Assembly: GCA_003993805.1 (NCBI GenBank)
Contig: RSEF01000002.1
Span: 11,022,788-11,086,787 of the forward strand
Direction of reading: 5' to 3'
DNA: 64,000 nucleotides
Source of the DNA: Himantopus leucocephalus
Taxonomy: Eukaryota; Chordata; Aves; Charadriiformes; Recurvirostridae
Positions 9,816 to 23,500 of this stretch are shown here, piece after piece (position 1 is the first letter of the stretch; each line of letters starts with the position of its first letter). Below the pieces are notes generated by a model that worked only from the letters and a program-made list of their open reading frames with translations, was not told where the DNA came from and made no database searches. A program made the translations under genes and the position numbers.

Positions 9816-10983
9816 CCCGGGCTCAGGGCGGACGGGACCGAGGGTGTGCGTGGCGGCCCCCGGGCCGGCTCTAGGGCTGAGGAGACCCAGTCCCGCTCCG
9901 CTTGGGGCCCTCCCGGGCTGCCTGAGCCCGGGGTGCCGCGGGGGGGGGGGTCGGAAGGGCGCTGCCCTGGGGAGCGACGGGCTGGGTTAGGCTGGGGTTT
10001 TGCCAGAGAAAGAGCAAACCGTGTGCAGGGGTTCAGGGAATGGCCTGTTGGTATGACTGGGCGCAGTCGTGGTTTTTTGCCCTGTAGGACCGGGAAGGCA
10101 AAATATATCCTCAGCTTCTTCGGTTATGTGATTAAAGGCTAGTTTCCTTTAGCACAAAGGAGTGGAGAACAAGGATGGGGAAAGGGACCCCCCATCTCCT
10201 GAGCAGGGTTCTCCGCCCCGGCTCATCCCCGGGCTGTCACAGCAAGCAATCAGCTCTGTGGCACCCACCAGGTGGGTCAACAGGAGCCGCTGTGGATCGC
10301 CCCGCAGGCCCGGGGTTACTGCCTGCGGGGGTGTGGGACTCATGGGATGCTGGGAAGGGCGTCTTGGGATTGTGCAAGACCTATGGGATGTTTAGAGAAA
10401 GGACCACAGCTGGGAAAAGGGAGGGATTAAGGTGGATAAGGGAGGAAAAAGTGTGGGAAAATGGAGAGAAAAGAGGATAAAAGAGGCTAGTAGCACATCA
10501 CCAGGCTGGCTGGTATGCTCGTCTGACCGTGGCCCACACAGCTGATCACCGCAGTCTGTCCTGCCTTGTAAAACGCCATTTCTAACTGTTTTCTGGCTTG
10601 AGGGGGCCGTCTGTTCTCATGTGTGTATGGAGCTCAGTGCCTGCCACAGGAAAAGGGGCAAATGTTCCCAGGAGCCGTGTGTCTGGGGTGCCAGGAACTG
10701 GAGGGACTGCCGTGCATGCATACTGTATGTCAGTGTATGTATATATGCATGTGTATGTGTGCAACTGGGAGACCAGGGGCGCCAGGGGCCAGCTACTGGA
10801 TAATCCAAGTGTGGGGGGTCTGTGTGGCTGGCCATGTGCACAGGCAGTCTGTGCTGTGCGCAGGTGTTCCCCCTGGGAGTACGCACCCGCTCGTCCTTCC
10901 AGCTGGGCCTGGGGCCATGGAGCTGCAGCAGCCTCGCCTTTGTCAGGCTACTGGATTCCCAGCCCCGAACATACGCACTCTTA

Positions 10984-11015
10984 CTCCCCTTTTTCTTTTT
11001 CTTTTTTTTTTTTTT
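10984..11015. repeat. Polypyrimidine / poly(T) tract
   Basis: An uninterrupted pyrimidine run ending in 14 T. It could be the reverse of a poly(A) tail of a minus-strand retrocopy, but no retrocopied gene was recognised next to it. Confidence 0.8.
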
Positions 11016-14000
11016 AATAGTAACCTTTGTTGGCTTGCCTCATACTAAATTGTAAATCCTTTCAGATAAAGGCGAAGCCTGAGTGAATTCTGGAACCGTT
11101 TATGATCTTGACTATACCTTGTGCTCTGTTCTTTTTTATGTATCTCCAGCAAACTCAAGATCCAAACAGACCTAGAACATACACTTGAAAGACATGCGGA
11201 TGTAGACATGTACTGCAGTCTGCATGTCTATCCCTGTTTTCTACTTGGCACTAGTAGTAAGTGGGCACGGACTGAAATACATCGGGTTTAAATAAAATAC
11301 AAATTACCTGATACACTTTGGAAGGCAAGTTAGATTAAAAATTAAGAATTCCGTTGGCTTCTACGCTTTTTTTTCCTCTCTCTACACAAAGCGTGATATT
11401 TTCCACTTGAGAGAATTTAGTCATGTATTACTCTGTCATTGCACATTTTTCTACAGCACTAGAAGTTGAAATGCATAACTCCTTCCACATTTCCTTTATT
11501 TCATTGCGCTCCCAATTTTGCTGAAATGCTCTGAACAGCTGTCCAATGCACTGCAAATTTGTAAGGTATTTGAAAAGTAAGAATTCATCTAATCAGCCAA
11601 GCCAGTAGCTAATCCTTTCCAGAAATTAATTTCAGTAATGACTATATGAGCACTATTCAGTCATAAACACACTTAGAGCCATCCCTGTTTCTATAGTCTC
11701 TCGATGGTGCTGCAGCTGCCCTATTATGAAGGGGCGTGCTGCTTCATAAACATTTTGATACGACCACTTCAGGCTGCTTTCTTGAAGTGTTCTTGAGTAG
11801 TGAGATTTGACTTCACACTTTATTAATGTTGTGTTTTGCCTGTAGAAACATTCAGTAGGCATATCATTCACCAGTGATAATACCTTCACTTTTAGGCTGT
11901 TCGCTGCCCTTCTAAAGCCCAAATATCCATTGTTAGTGAGAAATGGATGCGCACCCCTCTGTGAAACTGACCCTTGATGCTCAGACTATCCAGTAGCTGG
12001 CCCCTGGGGCCCCTGGTCTCACTCTGCAAGTACATTACTGCTTTCTTGAGCAGTTTTCAAGAGCACTAGTTCCTTCCAAGACAAAATTTGAGCACTGTTC
12101 TGGGTATTGTGTCCTCTGGAGATTTATTCCAGGAGCCAGGAGGGGTAGGACCACCGTTCCTTATCACAGGTGCCTTTCTCCACTCAGACACCCTTATTTG
12201 TATTATTTATGACAAACTCCAGGCATGTAACACATATTCTCCATTTCATGTTTTCAAAACATAATTCCAGTAGACTACAACTCACATCACTTTGAAATTG
12301 AAAACAACACAAAACTGTTCTTATGCCTTGTACAAGAGCGAGTAACGGCACCCAGCGAGACTCAGACCATGTGCTGTGCTGGTCATCCAGAGAGGCACTT
12401 GGGAAGACAGGCACGAGAATGGGCATTGCCCGGGGAGCCACCCAAGCATTCCTCTTTAACGAATGCTTCTGCAGAATACGTGTGGCATTTGTATTATGCC
12501 TAGATACAGCATTGGCTTAATAGCCATAGTTTCTCTAAAGTGTTAGCTGAAAATTCCAAAAGTAGCCTCAGATTTGGGGTATCCAGTCTGAATCTGATTT
12601 GCGCAAGGGTTGATGGAGTTGGACATACTTAGCAAATTGGTGTGTTTCAATTAGACGAAATCATTGCCTCCTAGTCCCACAAAATGAAAAGACCTGTTCA
12701 TGTAGGAGTCATCTATCTGTAAGTACATTTATTCTGTAGAATCTCATCCAAATTCAGCTAAAGTCTGAATCAAGATTGTCTGCCATTCCAACAATCTGCT
12801 ATTGTAAAGCTGTTTTCACTATCAGTCCTTATGCAGACGTGCTAAATTTTTAAAGCTGATCTATCAAGCAAACACTGCACACAATGAACCTTGCCTAAGC
12901 AAAAAGCTTGGCCTCCTGTTTGCTTAACAGAAAATGCTGGCAGCAATAGACAGTCCCTCTCACCTTTTGATTTCAGCAGCGTAAGTCTACCTAACAGGCT
13001 GGTCAGAAAATATTGACTGTGAAGGCAATTTTGCTTCAGTTTGGTTTCTTGGGTTTAAAAAGCTGCTCTATGTCAGTAGCCAAGTCGGAGAAAAATAGTC
13101 AGTCCCATTCTGGTCATCACAACGAATAGATACGGGCCTGAGCAGACCTGGCACCTTCACTGACCTCTTGCTCTGTAGGTTGGATGCAAAAGGTCGGGGC
13201 CAAGGGACGTTGATAAATAGCAGTTACAGAAACTACTGCTTCTTCTCTAGCAGCTCCTCCAGACTTAATCAGAGAACATCAATCTCTGAACTGCCAACCC
13301 AGTAGCATTGCATTAATTAAATACAGAAAATAAAGCTATGCACAGGCAATAGTGCTTACGCATACCTGCAGTATCTGAAATATCAAGAGCGTGATTTTAT
13401 TTTGAAACGGTGCCAGTTCATATCAGCACACAAAAGGCAGATAAGGGGAAGTTCCAAAATTGAATTATTAAGTATCAGACTCTTACTAAATTATCATTAC
13501 AAAAGGCTTGCACGGTGATGGATCAAAGAGCTTTGGAGAGCAACAATACTGCTACAGATGAGTAATGCCTTCTCATCTGTCATGGTAACATGGCTGAGAC
13601 ACGCTTAGGAGCACTCTCAGGAATGCAATATATGCATGTTAATAGTTGTAGTTACTGTGTAATCCTGGGAAAACTTTCAAGTTGTTGAAGGAAGTACAAT
13701 AAAGACATACTGTGTTACGTCTTTCCCAGCTGCTCCTCTTTACAGTTGTTTGAGGAAGGAGAGGGCTCGACCAAAGTGGAGGTGGGGGAGTATGCCCTTT
13801 TGTTACATGATTTGCAGTCGTAGCATTACAGCGGACAGCGATGGCAAGCGCAGGATTCGCTCTGTGCCTGGCAGCTGCCCCTGCTGGAGTCTAGGGGGGT
13901 GGCCTTATGGAAGGAGCCCCTCACCCTCAGCATCAGGGTAAGCATGGGCACATCCGTGCTGCTAGGGTAGGGTCAGAGTCCCACCGGCAGGGCAGGGCTC

Positions 14001-15581
14001 ATGAGGAGCTGCCTTCTCCTGTGCCCAGTCCTCTGCAGGCATTCGACCAAGAACACAGGCTGTGAGAATCCTCTGAAAGCGTTAAAGAGCCCCAAGAGGA
14101 GCTTCTGAAACATCTTGTCCCACCCACCTTCCCCAAGGAGTCAAGAGCCAAACTGAAAGAGCGGAGACCCTCAGCAGATCACTGACTGGCACTTACTACA
14201 CCACACATTCCTGATACTAAAAAAATCCTCAGGACCCATCTGCAGTCTGGTGATTATTATGGTCAGGAAAGAGTTGCTTTGCTAATCCTTCTGAATATGG
14301 ACTCTGTCTTAGGGCTGGCAGAGTTTCATCATGCTTTAAGGAATAGGTAATTCATCTGCAAAAATAGTGCCCCACGTCAGCCCCGTCAGCACTCTGGCCC
14401 TGGCAGGGTGGCATCGGTGGGTTACGTTTTTAAAAGGAGCCGTGTCCAGCCTTGCTTTGCTGGAAGAAGGTGCTCACCATGTGCAGCGCAACGCAGTGTG
14501 CCCTGGGCAGCTCTCCAAGACATCTGAAGGGCATGGTAGGCTCTTGCCTGTCTCTTAGGTCCAAAGGAGGTATTTTATGCTCTGCTAGCTCACTTTCTAA
14601 TATTGAATTATCACCCTAATTTTAAATTACTTCACATCCTAGGTTGCTGACCTGTCCGTGACTCACTGTAGCTCCATGGAAAATGGAGTGTTGGCAGAGA
14701 CGGCACCAACACTGCTTGTGATCGGAGGCTCTTGACAGAGAGGCCCAAGGTGTGGAATTCACTGGCACTGATGATTGAACTGTACTCACAAAAGGCTAAT
14801 CACTGCTGCAACCATTCCCTGACTGGGGACGGGAGGAGTCAGCCTTGGGAAATCTTCCATGGGAGAGAGGAAAAGGAGAGAAAAGGAAAGGGAATAAAAA
14901 AGAACAAACAGTAACAGCAGTGTTGGGAAGTAGCACAGGGGAGGGCCATATTAATATTTTATTTAATTATGATTTTATTTTCCCTTGTTTAAGATTTAAA
15001 AGCATTTAAGATGCAGAAGTGTAAATATCAGAAGGATCCAAGATTACTGAGTGGATATCCCTCAAAGTGCAAAAGCAGGACGTGCTTTGTAGTCGTAATA
15101 GATATTCACGTTCTACTTTTTTCAAACTTCACATGTTTGGAAATGATTTCAAGCGTTCTCAGATTTTTGCACTTGAGAGCATCTGCAGGTGTCATTTTTG
15201 CTGGCACATACAATTGCAGGCACGTTTTGTTGTACTTAGATGCCTATTTCGTTTTGTCTGGAAAGTGAGCGGTTTGGCACCTAAATGCCCCTGCAATCAG
15301 CTATGACATAGACTCTACAGGTCTATTCTTGACATAAAATTAGAAAAGAAGTTGATGTCCTTTCCAAAAGTAACACCTTCATCCTCGCATTGCTACACTG
15401 AAGATAGCAGGGTTTAGGTTTTATAATAATACTAAATCTTTGTCAGCATATGTTTAAAAGGTGCTGGCAACCGCATTTTAAAAATACCACCCTGATACCG
15501 CTAAACCCCTTGAAATAGCCAAGTAGGGGCAGGCAGACAAAACGGCACTCGAGGAAGACGACGGCCGTGCGGGAAGCTGTG

Positions 15582-15596
15582 CCAGCAGGTGGTGCT
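15582..15596 (+). promoter_or_regulatory. CTCF-like motif
   Basis: CCAGCAGGTGGTGCT differs by one base from the CTCF core consensus CCASYAGRKGGCGSY at the GGC position. It lies in a locally CpG-richer patch. Motif match only. Confidence 0.35.
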
Positions 15597-17032
15597 TTGG
15601 AGTCACGGCGTGCCCGCACTGCCGCGAGCGACACCCTCCAATTCCCCTCCTGGTTTCAAAGAAGATTTATGGCATTCTGCAGGATCTTTTGGTTGTAGCG
15701 TAAGGCGCAGTAGTAATAATTTTGCCAAGTGCTGTATTTTGAGCTATTGATATTGTTACAGTTTGCCCTAACCGCTCACTCTGCACGGACCTAACTTCTG
15801 TAGGTGGCCCCGGGATCTCATGTGCTTGTAACCTCTGTGCGTCTGGGTAGCAATTGCTGGAAGAGTCAGTTGTGCTCCCGGGTGCAGATGCCACCAAAGG
15901 ATCATCAGAGCGTCTGCCAGCGCCACTGGCTTTTGGCCCCGCAAGTCGCTTTACCATGTCAGGCCATCAGCGGTCTGGAGACCAAGCGTAGCTGCTGTAA
16001 TCAAGAACATGAAAAGGCTGGTTGCAGCCTGGTTATGAGCTAGCCAGCAATATGTCTGCAGTTCTCTGTTCTTGCAGCCCCAGAGGCGAGAGAAAAAACA
16101 GAACGTTTCTCCTGAGACAAAGCAGAGACTTCCTTGGATGTCGGGAGCTTCCCCTCCTCTGAATACAAGGCCACCAAAGCAGTCTTACGTTCCACGATTT
16201 GAATTTTGTATTTTCTTTACTTTGTGCTCACTGACCTTCTTCTCCCACAGCCCTTCAGCTGCCAGTCTCTCCACCCACCACAAACCCTTGCTTTCCACAC
16301 CTTTCGGTCCTGGCTATGCAGATCCATACATCATTCACACCAGCATTGACCTTTTCAGTGACATAAATGCTGACTGGCATTCTTTCTGAATGAAGAAAAA
16401 CTAAAAATACCTGCTAATTATGTGGCTGTAGAATCACTCCTTGTTTTATGAATTAATTTATTTTTCTTTTTTTTTTAACCTTTCATTGATTTTCTCTCAA
16501 TGTGAAAGTCCTTGCAGTATTTTTTTCTTAGCCATTGAATCAACAAAAGTCCCTGAGACATAAATGTGAATTGGTACTCAGCATTTCGGGCTTTCCTTCA
16601 CTGCCGCTTTTTCTGTATTTGCACATGGCACACAAACACACCGTACTGCGAAAAGATGGCGTTTGTATCACAGTGGGATGGAGGAAAGTAAAAAACCTTC
16701 CTTACCAGTTTCTGTCTGGGTTTGTATAAGGTCACCTTGTCACTGAGCTGTTGGAGAGCCTTTCAGAAGTACCTGAATGTCTTCACAGTTTCTTTAAATA
16801 ATAGCGGGTGAAATCCAGGAGGGCCTTTGGTAGCAAACTATGATGGGGACTGATTTAATGTGTATAATTTACTATATAATCTCCTATTTGCCATGAATCA
16901 TTGCTGCTAAGGTAGTGTCAGAAACACAGGAGTTGTGGACCTAAAGGGACCTGCATATTATTTCTCGGGGAATATATTACCACTGCGTCATCTGTGAAGA
17001 GTTATTAAAACTTCCCTTCATCATATTGTCCC

Positions 17033-17170
17033 CAGACATACATACATAAATATATACGTACAGACAGACAGACATGCATACCTGTTTGTAATACGTACAT
17101 ATGTGGATGTACATATATGTATACACACTCTAGTGAATACATATATAATATTAGATACTCTATATATTCA
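17033..17170. repeat. Degenerate CATA/CAGA/TATA microsatellite
   Basis: Consists of imperfect runs of CATA, CAGA and ATGTACATAT-type units, including four consecutive CAGA-like units at about 17060-17073. Confidence 0.7.
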
Positions 17171-17364
17171 CACTTATATAATGACAAAACAGTCCTTGTC
17201 TTTAGAATTTACTTCACACATTTTTGGAGAATTATCCTTTGGTACGTGGTATACTGAACTATTACTGTTAATTGAAATTTGTGTGGTACAGGCTAGGAAG
17301 TTAAAGCTGCAAAGAAATATCAGAACAAAAACGAGGTTGTGAACCATTACTCCATAATACTTAA

Positions 17365-17475
17365 TAACACTTAGGAACACTTACATAGCACTTTTCATTT
17401 TCGCAAATTTAAAAAATACTAATTAATTAATCTTTGCAACATTCCTCCATAGTAAGTGCTATTCTCAAATAATAC
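17365..17475. repeat. Ancient amniote repeat (L3/MIR-like) fragment
   Basis: ACTTACATAGCACTTTTCAT, followed by a TAATTAATC block and a CTCC-TAGTAAGTGCTATTCTC segment, resembles the old amniote repeats with a TACATAGCGCTTTTCA motif. It is diverged and identified from memory, so the class is uncertain. Confidence 0.4.
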
Positions 17476-19370
17476 CTTAATTAGCACATTTCCAAACAGC
17501 CCAAAAGGAGATACCAGAGAGGGCTCCAATTTAGATGGAGCTGTAATGGTTGCACAGCAGCACTGCTGTTTGCCGGTGGTCTGACCCAAAGCATGTGCTC
17601 CCCGAGACCACAAAGTGCAAACAGAAGGGTAATTAGTGTTCAATTACTCCTATTTTCAATGTATTAACACTAATGATCAGGAAGTACTTCTGTCCTATGC
17701 GTGTGGCACAGAGAAATGATCCCAAAACATTCAGTCACTGGCATTTTGTTGGAAATTAAACAACTGATGTGCAAGTTATTGATACAGAAGAACTCTTCCA
17801 CTTGGTATGGTGAGTGCCATACTGCTGATCCCAGACCTGCTGCTCGGCGAGCAAGATTACAAAGCCTGGGTTGCCATTATCTCCCAGTTAATTTCCTGCG
17901 AGCTCTCACTCCCCACACCATTTCCACTGGTTTTCCACGTGCCTCGTCCTCTGCACCCCAGGCACAGGGTCCTTCTCTCCCTCTCACCTCCCAGCTTCAG
18001 CTGTGCAAGAGGCAGAAGGTGCTGTGGCTCCTTCTGAGCTCCACGGGACGCTGGTGCTGAGCAGCCCACCGGCAGGCCAAGCTCTACAGGCAGGTGTTGA
18101 GCTCACTCTGCGTGAGCAGAGCCTCCCTCCTCTGTTCACGCACTGCTTTTTGTTGCTTGTAGGAAATTAGTTTCTGCAGGAGCAGAGCCCTCTGGCAAAT
18201 TCACTTTAAGCTCACCAACAGACCTCATCTATTGGAGGGTCTGGGAGAGACAGACAGGCAGCAGTATGGTTGCAGAGACCTACTATTTTTATGAAACTAG
18301 GCTTTTTAAGGATTCAGCTTCACTGCCTCTCTCTGCCTCAGTGTCCATTTTGTTCTTCTCAGCAGTAAAAGGACAATCCTACTAGCTGCTAACAATGCAC
18401 ACTCAAGCCAGATATCACCCACCACGCCCGGGAAGGTGCAACAGATGGATACTATCCCAGTCAGAGTAACAGCATCTTCAAGTGCTCGAGGTGACAAGAA
18501 GGAACTTGGGGCTTTGTCCACACTGTATTTTGAGAGCAGTCTCCAGCCCTGGTGTGAAGTCTTTGTTCTCTGACCATCCACTCTATGTACTCTCGGGAAC
18601 TGGGGCTACAATTAGGGCAAAACCAGACAGATACACAAAAAATAAATGGTGGGCTTTAGAGCATGCAGGAAGGGCTGCACTCACTTCCAGAAGGGCTCTG
18701 ACAGCACCTACAAGCATAGCCTGAGGTGACTCAGGCAGCTTCTGAGCCCTTCTGGCAATATCGGGGTGAGCTCTGGTACCTCAGAGACATGGCTTCTGGT
18801 ACCGCAAACAGAAAGCCATAACCTCAAAGGGGAGCACATGGAGCAGGGTTCAGCAGCTTTCTCCCCAGAAAGCCCAGGTGTGGGTTGCTCCTCCAAAGTA
18901 CAGTGCTTTTTTCAGAGCTCCTAAAGAGTGAGCCAGGTTGTAACCATGTAAGTTAACCTCTAGTGTGAGCAACAAGATGTGCCAGACAAGTAAAAGTCAG
19001 TTAACATTTCTATTAACCATAACAGTTTGCAGGCGACCCAACAGCTAGTGGGGTCATAATTAATAAGGTCAGATCCCATGAGTGATGTGGTGATCATGGA
19101 AACTAAGGCTCACCTGAACAGCAGGCGCTGGAAGAAAGTTAAGGCAAGGTCATATGTGTGAGACAAAAATGTAGGTCGTAGTTATAGATTGGTACTAGGA
19201 AAAGAATGATTTAGAAAATAATTGTGAAAGCCTGATGAGTCACTAGGAGCACATGAGCTCCCAGTGTGTTGCAGCAGCCAGAAAGCAAAATGTCAGGTAT
19301 AAACAATGTCATTTCCACTGAAAGCAACAGTACTGATCGGAGTATTGGCTCCTCACTTCTCATTTCCATT
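17476..19370. other. Intergenic; no gene recognised
   Basis: No coding signal, RNA gene or well-preserved repeat was recognised here. Confidence 0.55.
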
Positions 19371-19605
19371 TCTTGAAAGAATGTTGGCAAGTGTAAAAGG
19401 GTTCAGAAAAAATCTATGACAATTATTTGAGATCTGGATAATTTCTTCCAATGAGAAATTAAATGAGCTCAATCTCAACAAAGAGAAGAGCCTATAAATA
19501 CCTGTACAAAGAGACATCTAGCAGTAGAAAACTCTAACCTAACAGGGAAAACGCTAGAAGTGGAAAGTGTCAAATTCAGACTAAAAGTAGAGCTCATTGA
19601 GGGTA
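19371..19605 (+). repeat. Ancient CR1 relic, 3' part of ORF2 region
   Basis: The order of the blocks GTTGGCAAGTGTAAAAGGGTT, TCTATGACAATTATTTGAGA, GAAATTAAATGAGCTCAATC, AACAAAGAGAAGAGCC and AAATTCAGACTAAAAGTAGA follows the old sauropsid CR1 3' consensus (RVQKK, LRELN, FRLEV in protein terms). Many substitutions and small deletions show that it is old. Confidence 0.6.
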
Positions 19606-20492
19606 TGTAACTAGAGATTTCTAGTTGGGGAATTCTCTCCAAATGTACTGAGTAATGAGTAACTTTTCATGAGATATAGTTTGTCTCTGGAAGAAGCTGC
19701 AAGCCTGAGGAAGTCCGAACTTGCTGAAACTGTACGGTCCATGCTATGCAGGACATCAGAGCAGATCATTGCAATGTCTTGTCGGGGCATTTCCATCTCA
19801 TGCAGGGTGTCAGCTTGCCAGATTGTCGGAACTGCACATAAACTAGTTCACATCCAGTCTTACCCTGAAGAGAAGTAAGTTGTCTCCCGGCCAGGGAAAC
19901 TCAGACATAGACTGGAGAGCACAAAAATCCCATCCTTGGGTATATGTCCAGCTCAAAATAGCCGCTATTGACCTTTGCTATCTACTATATGCCATCTAAA
20001 GCAAGCCTCAGTGTCCTATGCCTCTCCCTAATCTCATATACACTATGCCAATTATCCACATGCTCCACGTTCAGAGTTACACTGCAAATAGCCCCATCTG
20101 GCTGGCTGGGAAGCAGCTGCGCTTGTGGTCAACATCTGCAAGGACCATACTTGCACCCATAGCTTCTTTGGCAAGAAGATTTGCCAGTGGCAATATGAAG
20201 AAATAGCTGACATATAAAGTACAGACAGTTTTTCACAGCTGAGCGGTGCTGGTTTGCATTAAAGATGTTGGAAGCTGTGTATAAACATGGAAAGGTCAGA
20301 CACTGGTCCTTGGCTGCAACCAGGACTGGACAGCTTTTGTGCCAAACTGCATGTGGTACTTGGGAGACCGTGTTGGTACCTCATGTGGTCAGCAACCTTT
20401 TGCAGTTAAGGCTCCATGCCAAAGCTTGACAAATGACAGACACCCTCCATTTCAGACCCTTCACTCACTATAGCAGCTGAAGAGAGAAAGAC

Positions 20493-20594
20493 AGAGAGAG
20501 AGAGGAAGAGGAAGAGGAAGAGGAAGAGGAAGAGGAAGAGGAAGAGGAAGAGGAAGAGGAAGAGGAAGAGGAAGAGGAAGAGGAAGAGAGAGGA
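20493..20594. repeat. Pure purine tract with (GAGGAA)n hexanucleotide array
   Basis: 102 consecutive purines on the plus strand: a short GA run, then about 14 units of GAGGAA without interruption, then GA. The complementary strand gives a chance Leu/Phe-rich open frame, which is not a gene. Confidence 0.95.
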
Positions 20595-23500
20595 CCAGGC
20601 AGGCCCTCCCTCCCTCCTCCCCACTGTCCTTGGAAGCAGCCTTGGAGAAATCAGCTAAGAGCATGTCCAGCTTATGGGGCAGACACCTAGCTTCAGCACA
20701 CTCTTCATGAGGATATCTGTGTTACTGTAGGATAAAGAGGGAGTGAGAAGAGGACATGTGAGCTGTGCTTAACGAGATTAAACTGATTCATGTAGTCTGC
20801 AGCTCCTGGCAGCCAAAGAATGAGAATCAGCTGCATCTAGTGCCCCAAGAGTACCTTCCAGAAGTACTTCACCTTGTCCTGAACTTGCCATCACACACAG
20901 AAGGGGAACTGCTGTCTATTCGCAGAGGTGGTTTCCTGCCTTGTTTGCTTGCAAAAACAGTGGTAATGATTTCATAGCCTACTGTTTGTTGGTCTTGCTC
21001 ATTTTTAACATCTTCTTTTCTTTGTAGTGCACTGAATTGAATGGTTGTATCCTCCACCCTGGTCTTGCACCTCACAGCTACCACAAAATGAGGATAGACT
21101 TGCAATAATCCATAGGATTACTTCTACCCTCTGGGACATAGGACATGAGATCCTGTATAGGAAGTGTTAACCTTCTGGGAAGGTGGTTGCTGGAAGGCGG
21201 TACTTCTCACTCCAGCCACAGACGTGGCAGATATTTGGCAGCATCCTGGAAGGGACAGATCTGACTTTCCTTAATGTTCAGGATGAGGGAGAGGTCTGTT
21301 ATCCAAAGCACATCCTCACCTACTATGGATTGTTTTGTGCCATCCCATATAATAGGGATCATGCTAACTAAGCCAATCTTCACCGCAGTGACCATGAGCA
21401 GTAGGAGCTGGTACAACGTGCAGCCGGTGCAGAGGAGAGGCTGAGGAGTTCCCTCAAGCCTTCATTTTTATGTTGATCATGTTGGCCATGATCATGATCA
21501 TGACAAGGTAGATGTCAAGGGCAAACTATCCTTGTGCAATGTGCAAGAGAGCTTTTTCACCACAGAGTACTCCTGCCACAGAGACTATAGCTGTACTATT
21601 AAAATGAACAGGCCCAGCACCCTTCTCAGGCATGGCCTGGCCCATCTTCTTGTGATTAAAAGCTCCTTAAACCCCAGAACATGGCCAGTCACATGCAGGC
21701 CACCTCTTTGAAACGTGCCCTGTCCCTTACCTACTTCTGAACTACACCTGGGAATTGGTTGGGAGAGGACTGCTTTGCCTGTCTAAAACCATGCTTTGCA
21801 CCATCCATCGTGAGCGGTGTAAGTGCAGTGGCTGGCTACATTCCCTGGCACTGTTCAATGTACTAGTACAGACGTACCCAACATGTGTCACCAGCAGGCC
21901 TCAGGAGATCAACGCTATGACCACAGCCAGGTCCACACATCGTCCAGCACATGGCCTTGGCACTGCAGGGTGCATGCCATGGGCCCTCTAACAACAATAT
22001 GGGCACAGCCAAGGGATTCCTCCTGCTGGCCCAGGGTCTCTGTAAGCACACAGGTGGAAACCAGGACACTGGGTTTACCCCCAAAACCCTAATGGCTTTG
22101 GATTTGTTACCTGGGAAATGTCCTTCTACATGAGAGTGGGAGTGCTGTGCAAGGAAGGCACTGCTGATGGGCTGTGCTGTCCAAGGGGCTTGGACATGGG
22201 CGTTCACTGTCTTTTGCCCACCTCCTCAGAGTTACCAGAGCTCAGACATGTAATTCTGGCTGCTTCAGTGTTTCTTCCTTTTCCCACCGAAGCTGGGGAG
22301 CGGGCAGGGCAGGAGCTCCTCTTTGTGAGAGACAGCATGGACAATGCAGTCGGGAAAACCAGGCTGTCTTGTTAACCCCACACAAGTCCGTATATGTGTC
22401 TGTACCCTTCCCTACCCGCCAGTAAAGCTGCCGGGCAGGAGGTGTTTCCGTGTCTGCTAGTACAGAGCTCAGCTTGGTTGGGCCCTCAGGTGCTGCCCGG
22501 TGCGAGTAATCATAGCTTAGAAATGAGCTACGTGGTGGTTGGTGGCTGTATCAACGGTTAGATGCCTACTGGTGGTCTTTGTACGTCTGGAGACATAAAT
22601 AAAATAAAGCCACCTAAGGATAAAATTGCAGGGCGTAAAACCCCCTCGAGTTCATGATGAGACTGTGTTCAGACTGTGTTCCCAAGGTCTGAAGGGATCC
22701 AATACGTCACATTGGTGGCAGCAGTCCCCAAGGCAGCCAGTCACACGGTCCTGTCTATGAGGGATGATGGAGTCTCTTGTATAACAATACCACATACGAC
22801 AGGCGTTGAAGAGGTGGTCTAGCATACTCTATGCAATTTCATTTTCTTTTAAATAAAGGCAAGTACAGAGGAAACATCTGAATAGATGTTAATTCTTTCT
22901 TTGTATCATCAAAACTGAAAAAAAGAAATTGAACTTCTCGAGCAAATAACTGAAATACAGCAAAGATTATTATATGTCAAATTACAACTTGCAGTAATCC
23001 TTCATCTCCACATTATGAATTCATAAAAGCAGTTGCTGCATGTTTTTAATTATTAACTACCACATAATGGAGTAGGCAATACAATATACTGGAGTTTTTT
23101 CTTTTTTTCCATATGGGAGATCTCAATTTAAATTCTGGATATGGCCACAAGTTAAAGCAAATTCTCAAATTTCAGTCTCACCTTTCACTATCCAGACGAC
23201 AAACGTCCAATTAAAAGTAATTCCTCCAGGAATGATTAGGCCTGGGACAGCGGTGCTGATGCTATACAGTTTCAAGTGCAGATCAACAGATCCATGTGAA
23301 GGGATCCTGCACAATGCTTGCATATTAATGTCAGCAACACCACATCACTCATCCAGAAAAAATAATAGGAAATCTGATGACATCATTCATCTTCCCTGTG
23401 AAGTGACCCACAATGCCTAAATAAATGGATATTTCATAATGCATTTTTGTAACTAGCAATCAGAAACAGCTGGAGTGAGGAGTATAATATTTTCCAGTCA

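Larger units (their letters stand above)
9003..9985. promoter_or_regulatory. CpG-island promoter of GTPBP4
   Basis: The sequence changes sharply from AT-rich flanks to dense GC with many CpG dinucleotides across exon 1, the 5' part of intron 1 and about 270 bp upstream. No TATA box precedes the ATG. This is the usual form of a vertebrate housekeeping promoter. The edges are estimated by eye. Confidence 0.88.
9986..17032. other. Intergenic, upstream of GTPBP4; no gene recognised
   Basis: The CpG-island shore is followed by unique-looking sequence. It holds a TG/TA-rich stretch near 10715-10762, a pyrimidine run with 14 T at 11002-11015, and a slightly CpG-rich patch near 15530-15640 containing a CTCF-like motif. 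No conserved reading frame, RNA gene or transposon was recognised. Confidence 0.6.

Noticed and set aside
20406..20664. Leu/Phe- and Leu/Pro-repeat open frames on the minus strand
   Set aside because: They are direct translations of the (TTCCTC)n complement of the purine microsatellite.
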